The notes beneath the pieces are model-generated. The model was not told the DNA's origin. It did no database searches and saw only the letters and a list, made by a program, of their open reading frames with translations. DNA of 64,000 bases from Natrinema salsiterrestre (lineage in GTDB: Archaea > Halobacteriota > Halobacteria > Halobacteriales > Natrialbaceae): contig NZ_JAMQOT010000003.1 in the NCBI RefSeq assembly GCF_029502005.1, forward strand, positions 248,001-312,000. Reading direction: 5' to 3'. Of this stretch, positions 25,600 to 34,191 are shown in pieces; position 1 is the first letter of the stretch; every line of letters begins with the position of its first letter. A program made the translations under genes and the position numbers.

Positions 25600-27375
25600 T
25601 CACTCGTCGGCCGTCCAGCGGGCGTCCGCGAGCGTCCGCTGGACGACCTCGTTGCCGACGGCTTCCGCCAACGTCTCGAACCCGTCCCGTTCGCCCCGGT
25701 CGCCGGCGTTGGCGACGAGTCGGGAGACGATGAACTCCGGCGTCGACCGTCCCACGGTACCGAACCGCGGCTGGTAGTCGACGAGCAACTCGAGGTCGGG
25801 ATTCAGCCCCTCCGCGAAGATGCCGTCGACCCGCGCTTCGGGGGGCAGCGGCTCGAGGTCGTCGGCGAGGTGGGTGACGAACACGCCCAGCGCCTCGCGG
25901 TCGACGGAGAGCGTGACGAGGCCGTGTAACAGGTCCGCCGCGCTTCCCGGTTCGGTGATCGCCTCGAACTCGTCGACCAGCATCAGCGTGCGCCCGCCCG
26001 AGGACAGCGGCGGCACGATCGATCGGAGGGTCGACTCGAGGACGCCCGCGTTGAAACTCGCGTGCCGGCGGTGGAAGACCAGCGAGTCGACGGGCGTCAC
26101 CTCGGCCCGGTCGGCGGGAACCGGGAGCCCCATCGTCGCCAGCAGGACGATCTGGCACAGGGTCTCGAGCAGCGTCGTCTTCCCGCCGCTGTTCGCGCCC
26201 GTTAAGACGGCGACGCGCTGCTGGCCGGGAACCGCGTTGACGCCGGCGGGAACGCTCGTCACGCCGTGCTCGCCGAGCGCGTAGCTGACCGGCTGAACGG
26301 ATTCGTCGTCGCGGGCTGCGAGCGTGAGATTCCGCGCGTTGACGACGGACACTGCAGCGTCCTCCCCCTCTACGAAGACGGGCCGTGTACAGTCGTACTC
26401 GAGCGCGAAGCGAGCCAGCGAGAGGTGCAGGGCGATGTCGTCGACCGCGCTCACCGCTTGATCGACGGCGTCGCGTGCCTCCGCGAGCGTTTCCTCGAAC
26501 TCGCTCGCGACGGCTCCCTCGCGTTCGTCGACCGCTTCGGTGAGGTCGCTCCGGAGCGTCCGGAGGGTTCCGCCGACGAAGTCGGTCGCGTCCGTCGCGT
26601 CGGTCGGCATCGCGTCCCGAACCCGATCGATCGTCACGGCCGTCTCGGTCAGCAGGTGGTCCTCGAAGGACTGCCGAAATCCCTCGACGTCGCGGACCCC
26701 TTCCGAACGGAGGTCCTCGATCAGCGCGAGCACGTTCGCGTCCATGTCCTCGACGGCGCCCAGCGCGCCTCGGAGGCGGTCGAGTTCCTCGTCCGCACCG
26801 TCTCGTACCCGTCCGTCGTCGAGCGCCGCCAGCGCGTCGCCCGCGTCCTCGAGCCGGTCCCGCTCGAGGTCCGCGATCGCGGCGAACGGGCCGGAGTCGA
26901 CGCCGGCCGCGAGCAGTGCGAGCGCGGCCTCGACGGCCGCGTGCTCGCTCCCGTCGCGCTCGTCGTAGCGCTCGTAGGCATCGAGCACGGCGGTTCGGTC
27001 GTCGTCCGTAAGCTCCGCCCAGGCGTCTCGGGCCGCGAGTACGTCGTCGAGGCGATCCTCCATCTCTTCGCGGCTCCCGAGCGGCGTGAGAACCCGAATC
27101 CGGTCGGCCGCGCGCTGCGTGACGGCGTGTTCGACCGCGAGATCGAGCAGCTCCTTGTACGCCGACCGGGCGTCACTGGTCGCGAGAATGTCCATTCCAG
27201 CGCCCCCGGTCGCTCGGCGGAGGATGCGCGTCGCCCGGCCGCGCGCGAGTCCGGCGTCGGACAGCGCCCGCACGTCGCCGCTTTCGATCGCCCGAATCGC
27301 CCGCTCTCTCCCGAGTTCGTCGACCAGCGTCTCCCGCGTCTTCGGGCCGACCCCCCAGTACTCCTCGAGTCGCAT
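25600..27375 (-). CDS. MutS-family DNA mismatch/recombination ATPase with N-terminal HhH
   Basis: The 591-residue protein begins MRLEEYWGVGPKTRETL, a helix-hairpin-helix-like region (1-60), then a long helical core like MutS domain III. The C-terminal ATPase has Walker A TGANSGGKTT near residue 390 and Walker B LMLVDEFEA near 460. The N-terminal mismatch-recognition domain of MutS1 is absent, and no Smr nuclease domain follows, so it is neither a standard MutS nor a full MutS2. Related archaeal proteins may bind branched DNA. The start at 27375 is conserved-looking; the longer frame adds 11 residues. Confidence 0.85.
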   Translation of the reverse strand: MRLEEYWGVGPKTRETLVDELGRERAIRAIESGDVRALSDAGLARGRATRILRRATGGAGMDILATSDARSAYKELLDLAVEHAVTQRAADRIRVLTPLGSREEMEDRLDDVLAARDAWAELTDDDRTAVLDAYERYDERDGSEHAAVEAALALLAAGVDSGPFAAIADLERDRLEDAGDALAALDDGRVRDGADEELDRLRGALGAVEDMDANVLALIEDLRSEGVRDVEGFRQSFEDHLLTETAVTIDRVRDAMPTDATDATDFVGGTLRTLRSDLTEAVDEREGAVASEFEETLAEARDAVDQAVSAVDDIALHLSLARFALEYDCTRPVFVEGEDAAVSVVNARNLTLAARDDESVQPVSYALGEHGVTSVPAGVNAVPGQQRVAVLTGANSGGKTTLLETLCQIVLLATMGLPVPADRAEVTPVDSLVFHRRHASFNAGVLESTLRSIVPPLSSGGRTLMLVDEFEAITEPGSAADLLHGLVTLSVDREALGVFVTHLADDLEPLPPEARVDGIFAEGLNPDLELLVDYQPRFGTVGRSTPEFIVSRLVANAGDRGERDGFETLAEAVGNEVVQRTLADARWTADE

Positions 27376-27478
27376 ACTCGTCGGATTCGAGGCGACCGTC
27401 TTGAACACTGTGCCTCGAGTGTCGAAGCGGGTTCTCCCCGTTGGGGTCCCGCTCAGGGTTCGTACTATCGACGGAAGA

Positions 27479-27856
27479 TCACTCGTAAAGCTTCCACTCG
27501 CCGTCCTCAGTCCGGAGCTCGTGCGTTGATTCGCTCGTGCGTGAGTTACCGTCCGATTCCATCGTCACTTCTATCCTGACTTCGGCGACGTCGTCCGATT
27601 CCTCGAGGAGCTCGGTTCGCTCGATCGCGATGTCCATATTATCGTAGTTCGACATGTCCTCTTCGGAGATCTCGCCCACGGGTGATTCGGAGTGAATGAG
27701 GGCGTTCGCGGTTTCCAGATCGCCGTCACCGATCGCCGTATAGAACCGTTCGACTACCCCTTCGGGACTGCCATCGGTGCCACTGCGGCTGCCGGTACAG
27801 CCGGCGAATCCGGCCGTCATCGTCGCGGTTATCGCCAAGTAATGTCGTCGGTGCAT
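27479..27856 (-). CDS. Small lipoprotein, NTF2-like fold possible
   Basis: The 125-residue protein has an N-terminal hydrophobic signal ending in a FAGC lipobox (Cys20), so it should be anchored outside the membrane. The remainder (EGVVERFYTAIGDGDLETANALIH then alternating strands) resembles the DUF4878/NTF2-like fold found in lipoproteins. The role is unknown. The start at 27856 is set by the signal peptide; the frame is open for 26 more codons upstream. Confidence 0.75.
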   Translation of the reverse strand: MHRRHYLAITATMTAGFAGCTGSRSGTDGSPEGVVERFYTAIGDGDLETANALIHSESPVGEISEEDMSNYDNMDIAIERTELLEESDDVAEVRIEVTMESDGNSRTSESTHELRTEDGEWKLYE

Positions 27857-28390
27857 TGATACGGAGCAGCGGCGAGCACTCGTTAACTGTTCCGGCCGAA
27901 ATCGGCCCACAGTCGAAAATTTACGCCATTTCATCGAGAATATAGGAGGAGATCCGGCGCTGAGGGAGTCGGCACTGTTCTCACTGGACGGTTCGTTGCT
28001 GTGGCGTGTATCCGTTCACCCGCTCGAAGCCGCGCTACCGGATATCGCGCCCGGCTGGTGCATCTCCCCTCGAGTTGTCGCTTCCAGTAGTGCGGAACTC
28101 CGTCGGCGATACCGAGATATCTGTTCACGTTCGTGCGTGAGTCCGCGGAGAGTCGAACGAGCCGATCGCTCGAGACGCCGCTGCCGGCCACCGTGCCACC
28201 GAGCGCTGCCGACGATCCCGTAGCGACGCGAAGTAGCCGTCACGCAGTCTCCGCGATTCTATGCATAACAGTGTATAACTCTCGGGGCTACAGGCAGCCG
28301 GAGAGGCACAAACACGGGGATTTTTATCGTCTCGGTGCCCTACTGACTTCCATGACTGATGGGCGGGGCGAGACTCCCCGGCGAACAGGA
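27857..28390. other. Long intergenic region upstream of purF
   Basis: The 534 bases carry no convincing gene; short open frames on both strands have no family-like sequence and poor codon bias. The region contains an AT-rich segment (28260-28284, with two ATAAC copies) and a TATA-like box at 28321-28326 close to purF. Long regulatory leaders are common before purine genes, but I see no recognisable riboswitch. Confidence 0.4.
28321..28326 (+). promoter_or_regulatory. TATA box upstream of purF
   Basis: TTTTTA is 26-31 bases before an in-frame ATG at 28352 and 65-70 bases before ATG 28391. The spacing would favour a leaderless transcript from 28352, in tension with the family-conserved start at 28391. 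Confidence 0.45.
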
Positions 28391-29863
28391 ATGACCGAAA
28401 AGTGCGGCGTCGTCGGCGTCTCACTCGACGGTCGAGACGCGGCACGTCCGTTGTACTATGCGCTCTACGCACTCCAGCATCGCGGCCAGGAATCCGCGGG
28501 AATCGTCACGCACGACGGATTCCAACAACACAGCCACGTCGATATGGGGCTCGTGGGGGACGCCTTCGACGAGGACGATCTCGACACGCTCAACGGATCC
28601 GCAGGGATCGGCCACGTCCGGTATCCGACGGCCGGCTCGGTCGACTCCTCCTGTGCACAGCCCTTCTCCGTCTCGTTCAAGAGCGGTTCGCTCGGGCTCT
28701 CCCACAACGGTAACCTCGTCAACGCCGACGAGATCCGCGACGAACTCGCCGACGCGGGCCACGCCTTCACCAGCGACGGCGACACCGAGGTCATCGCCCA
28801 CGACCTCGCGCGGAACCTCCTCGAAGAGGACCTCGTGCGCGCCGTCAAACACACGATGGGCCGCATTCACGGCTCCTACTCGCTGACGATCACTCACGAC
28901 GACACCGTCCTCGGCGTGCGCGATCCGGAAGGGAATCGGCCGCTGTGTATCGGGGAACTCGAGGACGGCTACATTCTCGCCTCGGAATCGGCTGCGATCG
29001 ACACGCTCGACGGCGACCTCGTCCGCGACGTTCGACCGGGCGAACTGGTCGTCCTGCAGGACGACGGCGAGGGCTTCGACTCCTACCAACTCGTCGAGAA
29101 CGAGAACACCGCACACTGCTTCTTCGAACACGTCTATTTCGCGCGACCCGACAGCGTCATCGACGACACGCTCGTCTACGAGGCGCGCCGCAACCTCGGA
29201 CGGAAGCTCTGGGAAGAAAGCGGCGTCGAGACGGACGTCGTGATGCCGGTTCCCGACTCCGGGCGCGCGTTCGCCGCCGGATACGCGGACGCCGCGAGCG
29301 AGACGACAGCCGACGGCGAGCAGCGAGCCGCCGACGACGACGGCGTCGAGTTCGCGGAGGGACTGATGAAGAACCGCTACGTCGGCCGGACCTTCATCAT
29401 GCCGACGCAGGACGAGCGCGAACGCGCGGTGCGGCTGAAGCTCAACCCGATCAAGTCCACGATCGAGGGCAAGACCGTCACCGTCATCGACGACTCGATC
29501 GTCCGCGGGACGACCTCGACCCAGCTCGTCCAGTTGCTCAAGGACTGCGGTGCCGAGGAGGTCCACGTCCGCATCGGCGCGCCCGCGATCGTCGCCCCCT
29601 GCTACATGGGCATCGACATGGCCACCCGCGAGGAACTGATCGCGTCGGACAAATCCACCGCCGAGATCCGCGACGAGATCGCCGCCGACAGCCTCGCCTA
29701 CCTCTCGACCGACGCCGTCGCCGAGGTCCTCGAGAAGGACCGCATCGATCTCTGTCTGGGCTGCGTGACGGGGGAGTACCCCTACGATATCGACGGGGAG
29801 GAAACCGACCGCGACGTCAGTCGTCCCGACACGGTCGGGGAACAGGTCCCCGCGGACGACTGA
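28391..29863 (+). CDS. purF: Amidophosphoribosyltransferase PurF
   Basis: The 490-residue enzyme of de novo purine synthesis transfers glutamine amide nitrogen to PRPP, giving phosphoribosylamine. It starts MTEKCGVVGV; Cys5 becomes the N-terminal nucleophile of the glutaminase domain after propeptide removal. LQHRGQESAG and SHNGNLVN are in the glutaminase half, and VIDDSIVRGTT is the PRPP-binding loop (near 365-375). Cys residues in DLCLGCVTGEYPY near the end fit the Fe-S-type PurF C-terminus. An in-frame ATG at 28352 would give a 13-residue longer propeptide. The gene is isolated from other pur genes here. Confidence 0.95.
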   Translation: MTEKCGVVGVSLDGRDAARPLYYALYALQHRGQESAGIVTHDGFQQHSHVDMGLVGDAFDEDDLDTLNGSAGIGHVRYPTAGSVDSSCAQPFSVSFKSGSLGLSHNGNLVNADEIRDELADAGHAFTSDGDTEVIAHDLARNLLEEDLVRAVKHTMGRIHGSYSLTITHDDTVLGVRDPEGNRPLCIGELEDGYILASESAAIDTLDGDLVRDVRPGELVVLQDDGEGFDSYQLVENENTAHCFFEHVYFARPDSVIDDTLVYEARRNLGRKLWEESGVETDVVMPVPDSGRAFAAGYADAASETTADGEQRAADDDGVEFAEGLMKNRYVGRTFIMPTQDERERAVRLKLNPIKSTIEGKTVTVIDDSIVRGTTSTQLVQLLKDCGAEEVHVRIGAPAIVAPCYMGIDMATREELIASDKSTAEIRDEIAADSLAYLSTDAVAEVLEKDRIDLCLGCVTGEYPYDIDGEETDRDVSRPDTVGEQVPADD

Positions 29864-29947
29864 CGAAATATCGCGCTGTCGTTCGAGGACGCGAACCGTC
29901 TTCCGCGATCAAGCGAACGCTTCGGGTCGCGGACATCGCGAATTCTG

Positions 29948-29991
29948 GCGGGACGTACGTCCCGCTGACCTCGCGGGAGCGAAGCTCCCGC
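29948..29991. repeat. Two adjacent perfect inverted repeats
   Basis: An 18-base perfect palindrome (29948-29965) is followed seven bases later by an 8-base stem with a GAA loop (29973-29991). Both begin with GCGGGA. They lie 85-128 bases after purF and could shape the 3' end of its transcript. Confidence 0.6.
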
Positions 29992-30093
29992 TCAGCTTCG
30001 ATTCGCTCAATCACGAGCCGACGAGGCCGTCTCGAACGGCGATCTATCGCGATCGCGACGATTTGCGACCGCGGTGTCCCTCGGTGAAATCTG

Positions 30094-30118
30094 CAACAGA
30101 GCCCCCAGCGCTCTGTTG
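30094..30118. repeat. Hairpin CAACAGAGC...GCTCTGTTG
   Basis: Nine-base perfect arms with a seven-base loop. It lies inside the low-coding stretch 30070-30270, which looks like a remnant of a dispersed haloarchaeal element (inference). Confidence 0.55.
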
Positions 30119-30374
30119 GACCGGGTGATACCTTCCAAATCGTTTGTTCAGTTTCGATCAACGTACTCCTCCTTCCCCGCCGCTCGCTTCTCGCGGCGCA
30201 ACGCGCTGCATCTGGCTCCGCTCGCGATTGTAAGCGGTGTCTCCGCGACACTCGGGGACCGGAATTAAACTATTTCTGACACTGGTTTTGATACCCCTGT
30301 TATGACAATGACTGGTGTTATATTCCGTCCATTTTCAGACGGAATCTGGTCCTTCGAAGGCTAGTGGCCACAAA

Positions 30375-30383
30375 TTTTTATAA
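30375..30383 (+). promoter_or_regulatory. TATA box of the first histidine kinase gene
   Basis: TTTTTATAA is centred about 26 bases before the GTG at 30405. It supports GTG as a leaderless start codon. Confidence 0.65.
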
Positions 30384-30404
30384 TTCAGACGAACGATTGA
30401 GTCT

Positions 30405-32168
30405 GTGGAAGTCACTCCCGACCTCGGCCTGATTGTCTACTTCGTTGCGACGGCGGTCGCTGCGGTCCTCGCCGGTGTCGTCTGGCGTCATCGGGAGAAA
30501 AGCGGGGCCGTCTGGTTAACGGTGGGGTTGGCCGGCGCGGCGTTCTGGGCGGGAACGTTGGTCGTGCGAACCATGGCCAGGGGAGATGCACTGGCTGAGC
30601 TCATGGCTCGACTCCTCTACGTCGGTGTCGGACCCAGCGTCCTCGGGACGTTCCTCTTCGTTCTCGCGTACAGCGGGCGCGAGCATCTCATCACGCGAAA
30701 GACGGTCGCGCTCCTCTCGATCGAGCCGGTGGTGCTCGTCCTGTTCGCGTTCGTGAATCCCGGCGACCTGTTTTTCAGATCGTTCAATTACAATTCGAGC
30801 GCCGTCGCGGGTATCACCTACGAGACCGGAATCGCGTTCGACGTCCACGTCCTCTACTCGTACGGCCTCTCTCTCGCCGGGATGGTGATGATCATCGAAT
30901 TACTGTACAACTCCCGGGCGCTGTATCGGGGCCAGGCCGGAGCGTTACTCGGAGCGACGACGCTCCCGGTACTGTTGAACGCGATCCACATCTTCGATAT
31001 CATCGGAGAGATCCCGTTCGATACGACACCGATCGGGTTCATCCTCTCCGGCACGCTGTACGCGATTGCGATCGTCCGCTACCGCCTGGTCGACATCGTT
31101 CCGATCGCTCGCGACCGCGTCCTGGACAACGTCACTGACGGGGTCTTCGTCGTCGACACGCAGAATCGGCTCATCGATATCAATCCCGTGGCCCGGGAGA
31201 TGCTCGAGGAGATCGACGAATCGCCGATCGGAGCGAGCCTCGACTCGCTGCTCGAGGGGATTCCCGAATTACGCGACGAGTACCACGAACTCACGGAACG
31301 CCCCGTCGAGACCGACCGCGAACTGGCACTGTTCGGCGGCCACTATCACATCCGGGCGACGCCGATCGAGGACGGGCGGGACCGCCACGCCGGCTGGCTG
31401 CTCATCGTTCGCGACATTTCCGACCGCAAACGGCGTGAAGCGCAGTTACAGCGCCAGAACGAACGCCTCGAGCGGTTCGCCGATCTCGTCTCTCACGACC
31501 TGCGCAATCCGCTGAACGTCGCGGACGGCTACCTCGAGCTCGCTCGCGATGACGAGGATCCCGAGGCGTATCTCGACGAGATCGAGCGGTCCCACGAGCG
31601 GATGGAGACGATCATCGAGGACGTCCTCGCGCTCGCTCGTGAGGGCGCCGACGTTACCGACCCGAAGCCGGTCTCCCTCGCAGACGTCGCGGAGCGGGCG
31701 TGGAACGGCGTCGCTACCGGGGCAGCGACGATCGAGATCGACACCGACGGTTCGATTCTCGCCGATCCGAATCGGACCGCGCGAGTGTTCGAGAACCTGT
31801 TCCGCAATTCGATCGAACACGGGACCGAGTCCGGTAACGGGGACGACCTCGAGATCGCGGTGGGAACGCTCGGCGACGCTGCCGACGGATCCGTCGAGGG
31901 GTTTTACGTCGCGGACGACGGGATCGGGATCCCGCCGTCCGACCGCGACGACGTCTTCGCTGACGGCTATACGACCGATGAGGACGGAACGGGGTTCGGC
32001 CTCTCGATCGTGAACGAGATCGCGACGGCCCACGGCTGGACCGTGACGGTCACGGAGAGCGAGAGCGGCGGTGCCAGATTCGAGTTCCGCGGCGTCGAAC
32101 CGACCACGGAGGCGACCCCGACCGACGGCTCCGAATCGGATTTCGAGGCCGAGTCGTCGCGATCCTGA
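30405..32168 (+). CDS. Membrane histidine kinase (7TM-PAS-HisKA-HATPase)
   Basis: The 587-residue protein starts with GTG. The first 220 residues have seven hydrophobic segments like the N-terminal 7TM sensor of archaeal/bacterial kinases. A PAS domain follows (about 235-345, RVLDNVTDGVFVVD onwards), then HisKA with VSHDLRNPLN (phospho-acceptor H364), and HATPase_c with N box NLFRNSIEHG, G1 DDGIGI and G2 GTGFGLSIV. No response regulator is adjacent. Domain order and sequence closely parallel the kinase at 37412, so the two are paralogues. The ligand is unknown. Confidence 0.92.
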   Translation: MEVTPDLGLIVYFVATAVAAVLAGVVWRHREKSGAVWLTVGLAGAAFWAGTLVVRTMARGDALAELMARLLYVGVGPSVLGTFLFVLAYSGREHLITRKTVALLSIEPVVLVLFAFVNPGDLFFRSFNYNSSAVAGITYETGIAFDVHVLYSYGLSLAGMVMIIELLYNSRALYRGQAGALLGATTLPVLLNAIHIFDIIGEIPFDTTPIGFILSGTLYAIAIVRYRLVDIVPIARDRVLDNVTDGVFVVDTQNRLIDINPVAREMLEEIDESPIGASLDSLLEGIPELRDEYHELTERPVETDRELALFGGHYHIRATPIEDGRDRHAGWLLIVRDISDRKRREAQLQRQNERLERFADLVSHDLRNPLNVADGYLELARDDEDPEAYLDEIERSHERMETIIEDVLALAREGADVTDPKPVSLADVAERAWNGVATGAATIEIDTDGSILADPNRTARVFENLFRNSIEHGTESGNGDDLEIAVGTLGDAADGSVEGFYVADDGIGIPPSDRDDVFADGYTTDEDGTGFGLSIVNEIATAHGWTVTVTESESGGARFEFRGVEPTTEATPTDGSESDFEAESSRS

Positions 32169-32213
32169 GCCGCTCATCGAGTCGCCGGTGTGGTCACGGA
32201 CACGAGCGCCTCG

Positions 32214-33347
32214 TCATTCGTCCCGCGTGCCACCTTCCAGATAGTACCGGATCCGGTCGCGACTCGAGTCCGCCACTTTGAGGAATTCGACGACGTGCTC
32301 GCCGTCTTCGCGGCGGTCGGATTCGACGTCGATCGTCAGCGACTGTCCGCGCAGGTGCTCGAGGAGCGCGTCGACGGTGTCGGCCTCGCCCCTGACCGTG
32401 TGTCGCTCGCCGACGGGCTCGTCGTTCTCCACGCGTCGAATGGCCGATACCATCGGCGGGAGGATCGACTCGCCGAGGTCCCGCGCCCGCTCTCGGAGCC
32501 GGTCGTCGGTCTCGTCCAGCTCGGCCGCCTGAAACGCGTCTCGAACGATCCGCGAGAAGACGAAGTCCCGCCCGCGATCGAACGGCAGCGAGAACGCGTA
32601 CGCGAGCTCTTGGTGGTGCTGGGATTCGGTCGTGTACTTGACCATCGACTCGCCGTCCGCCGATTTCAGGACGACGCCCTCTCGGCCCGTGGAATCGAGC
32701 TCGCCGATCGCGCCGCGGACCGTTCCGACCGCGTCCGACGGCTCCGCTCGTCCGAAGTATCGGGGCTGGTCGAACCCGTACTCCTCGCAGAGGGACCGCC
32801 GATCGGCCACCGGGAGAGGCGTCCCGGACTCGCGGTCGCGGACGTCGAAGACGCGGAACTCGTGGAAGTCGACCTCCTCGTAGTCGCGGGTCGTGTACGG
32901 CGTTTCGGGTCCGATCAGCTCCGTGCAGAGGGTCTCCGTCGGACGGGCGGCGAAGAAGTCCTCGAGGGGCAGCAGGTCGCGCGCACGGGCCGTCGTGTAC
33001 GGACAGACGTAGCCGCTTCTGGTAAACGCCAGCGGGTCGCCGCCGTCGACGGCTGCGATCCGAACGTTGAACCCGTCGAGTTTCTCCTCGATCGCGACGG
33101 ATTCGCCCCCCTCGAAGAACGACGGAACCCCGGGATCGAGCACGAGGAGACGGGGAACGCTCGGATAGCCGCGGACGACGGTGTCGGTCTCCTCGACGAT
33201 GACGGTCCCGCGCTCGACGCCGTGGCGACCGGCGGTGAGAACGTAGTGCGTCCGGCCGGCCACCGACCGCTGCTCGAAGTGTTCGAAGAGGTCGTCGGGC
33301 TCGTCGGTGGTCGCCCCGAGCCGCGCGCGGTACTCCTCGCGGTCCAT
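32214..33347 (-). CDS. ATP-dependent RNA ligase (Rnl3 / Pab1020-like)
   Basis: The 377-residue protein has the nucleotidyltransferase motif I KLDGFN with adenylylated Lys89. Downstream are ELIGPETPY (motif III region), GREGVVLK (motif IV) and MVKYTT (motif V). A C-terminal helical dimerisation region follows (about 255-375). Archaeal Rnl3 enzymes join or circularise RNA 5'-phosphate and 3'-hydroxyl ends. It diverges from the HARP gene across 122 bases, and this pairing is widespread (the HARP family was named RNA ligase partner protein). The start at 33347 follows a TTTTTT-type box 24-33 bases upstream. Confidence 0.9.
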   Translation of the reverse strand: MDREEYRARLGATTDEPDDLFEHFEQRSVAGRTHYVLTAGRHGVERGTVIVEETDTVVRGYPSVPRLLVLDPGVPSFFEGGESVAIEEKLDGFNVRIAAVDGGDPLAFTRSGYVCPYTTARARDLLPLEDFFAARPTETLCTELIGPETPYTTRDYEEVDFHEFRVFDVRDRESGTPLPVADRRSLCEEYGFDQPRYFGRAEPSDAVGTVRGAIGELDSTGREGVVLKSADGESMVKYTTESQHHQELAYAFSLPFDRGRDFVFSRIVRDAFQAAELDETDDRLRERARDLGESILPPMVSAIRRVENDEPVGERHTVRGEADTVDALLEHLRGQSLTIDVESDRREDGEHVVEFLKVADSSRDRIRYYLEGGTRDE

Positions 33348-33370
33348 ACGTCGCTCGACCACGTTCTCGG

Positions 33371-33447
33371 TGAAAAAACCGGGTCGATATCCGGTCGTCG
33401 GTCAGGGCACTCCACTGACGGACCGAACGCTGGGTGAAACCTTTGTA
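33371..33447. promoter_or_regulatory. Divergent promoters for RNA ligase and HARP
   Basis: GGTTTTTTCA on the minus strand (33371-33380) is about 28 bases before the ligase ATG. CCTTTGTA on the plus strand (33440-33447) is about 26 bases before the HARP ATG at 33470. Both spacings suit leaderless transcripts from a shared 122-base spacer. Confidence 0.5.
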
Positions 33448-33469
33448 GCGCACCGTTCAACGTCAGCCT

Positions 33470-34153
33470 ATGCCCGGCGAACTGCCGCGCCAACGGTTCG
33501 TTCTCGACACGTCCTTGTTCATCACCGAGGAGATCCGTCGGGACGACGAATCGCTCGAGGAGGCCGTCGTCCGCCTCCTGGACCTCGTGGCGACCGCGCG
33601 GCTCGAGCTCAATATCTCCTGTTACGTCCCGCCGTCGATTCACGACGAACTCGCGACGATGCTGCGCGAGCGCGACGTCGACGAGGCGGTGTTCTCGCGG
33701 CTCGATACGTGGGTCGTCCGCAAGAGCCCCGACCGGTACGGCGTCACGATCCCGGCGAACATCGTCTACAACTTCATCGACGAGATGAGCGACCGGGTCG
33801 ACCGCGGCCTCCGCGTCTCCGAGAAGGCGATCCGCGAGGTCGAACAGCTCGATCCCGACGCGCTCGCGGGCGGTGGGAACGACGACGGGCGCGAGGAGTA
33901 CATGACCGACGCCGATCGGATCCTCTCGGATATGCGCGACAAGTACCGCCGGGCGCTCAGACGGGGCGTCCTCGACTCGCGCGAGGATTTCGACCTGCTC
34001 GTTCTCGCCCGCGAACTCGACGCCGGCGTGGTCACCGAGGATCGGGGCATCATCTCGTGGGCCGACGAGTTCGGCCTCCGGTACGTCCGCGGCGGCCAGT
34101 TCCCGACGCTGCTCGAGGAGTACCTGCGCGCGACCGGCGTCGAGGACGAGTGA
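33470..34153 (+). CDS. HARP-type protein-only RNase P homologue (PIN domain; 'RNA ligase partner')
   Basis: The 227-residue PIN-fold metallonuclease has the first active-site Asp in FVLDTSLF (Asp13), a long central helical insertion (about 70-150), and acidic residues in [28 protein letters not shown] near 170-200. The overall form matches the Homologues of Aquifex RNase P, which remove tRNA 5' leaders without RNA. In haloarchaea, which also have RNA-based RNase P, published work suggests HARP is not the main RNase P, so its true RNA substrate is open. The coupled RNA ligase suggests a cut-and-join role. Confidence 0.9.
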   Translation: MPGELPRQRFVLDTSLFITEEIRRDDESLEEAVVRLLDLVATARLELNISCYVPPSIHDELATMLRERDVDEAVFSRLDTWVVRKSPDRYGVTIPANIVYNFIDEMSDRVDRGLRVSEKAIREVEQLDPDALAGGGNDDGREEYMTDADRILSDMRDKYRRALRRGVLDSREDFDLLVLARELDAGVVTEDRGIISWADEFGLRYVRGGQFPTLLEEYLRATGVEDE

Positions 34154-34191
34154 AGATCGCCGCGACCTCGGGGTCGTCCCGTCGCCGGGCG

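Larger units (their letters stand above)
29864..30404. other. Gene-free region with hairpins between purF and histidine kinase
   Basis: The 541 bases hold no supported gene. Three perfect inverted repeats stand out: 29948-29965 (GCGGGACGT / ACGTCCCGC), 29973-29991 (GCGGGAGC-GAA-GCTCCCGC) and 30094-30118 (CAACAGAGC-7 bases-GCTCTGTTG). A short open frame at 30074-30268 looks like a decayed repeat rather than a gene. It could be a degenerate mobile element or a set of transcript-end structures. Confidence 0.5.

Noticed and set aside
29948-30118. CRISPR-like repeats
   Set aside because: The palindromes differ in sequence and spacing; there is no repeated unit with unique spacers and no cas genes.
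30074-30268. 64-codon open frame between purF and the kinase
   Set aside because: Overlaps a hairpin repeat, has no promoter or Shine-Dalgarno, and looks like a repeat remnant.
33470-34153. VapC-like toxin (PIN domain)
   Set aside because: No antitoxin gene; the size, the central insertion and the RNA ligase neighbour fit HARP instead.
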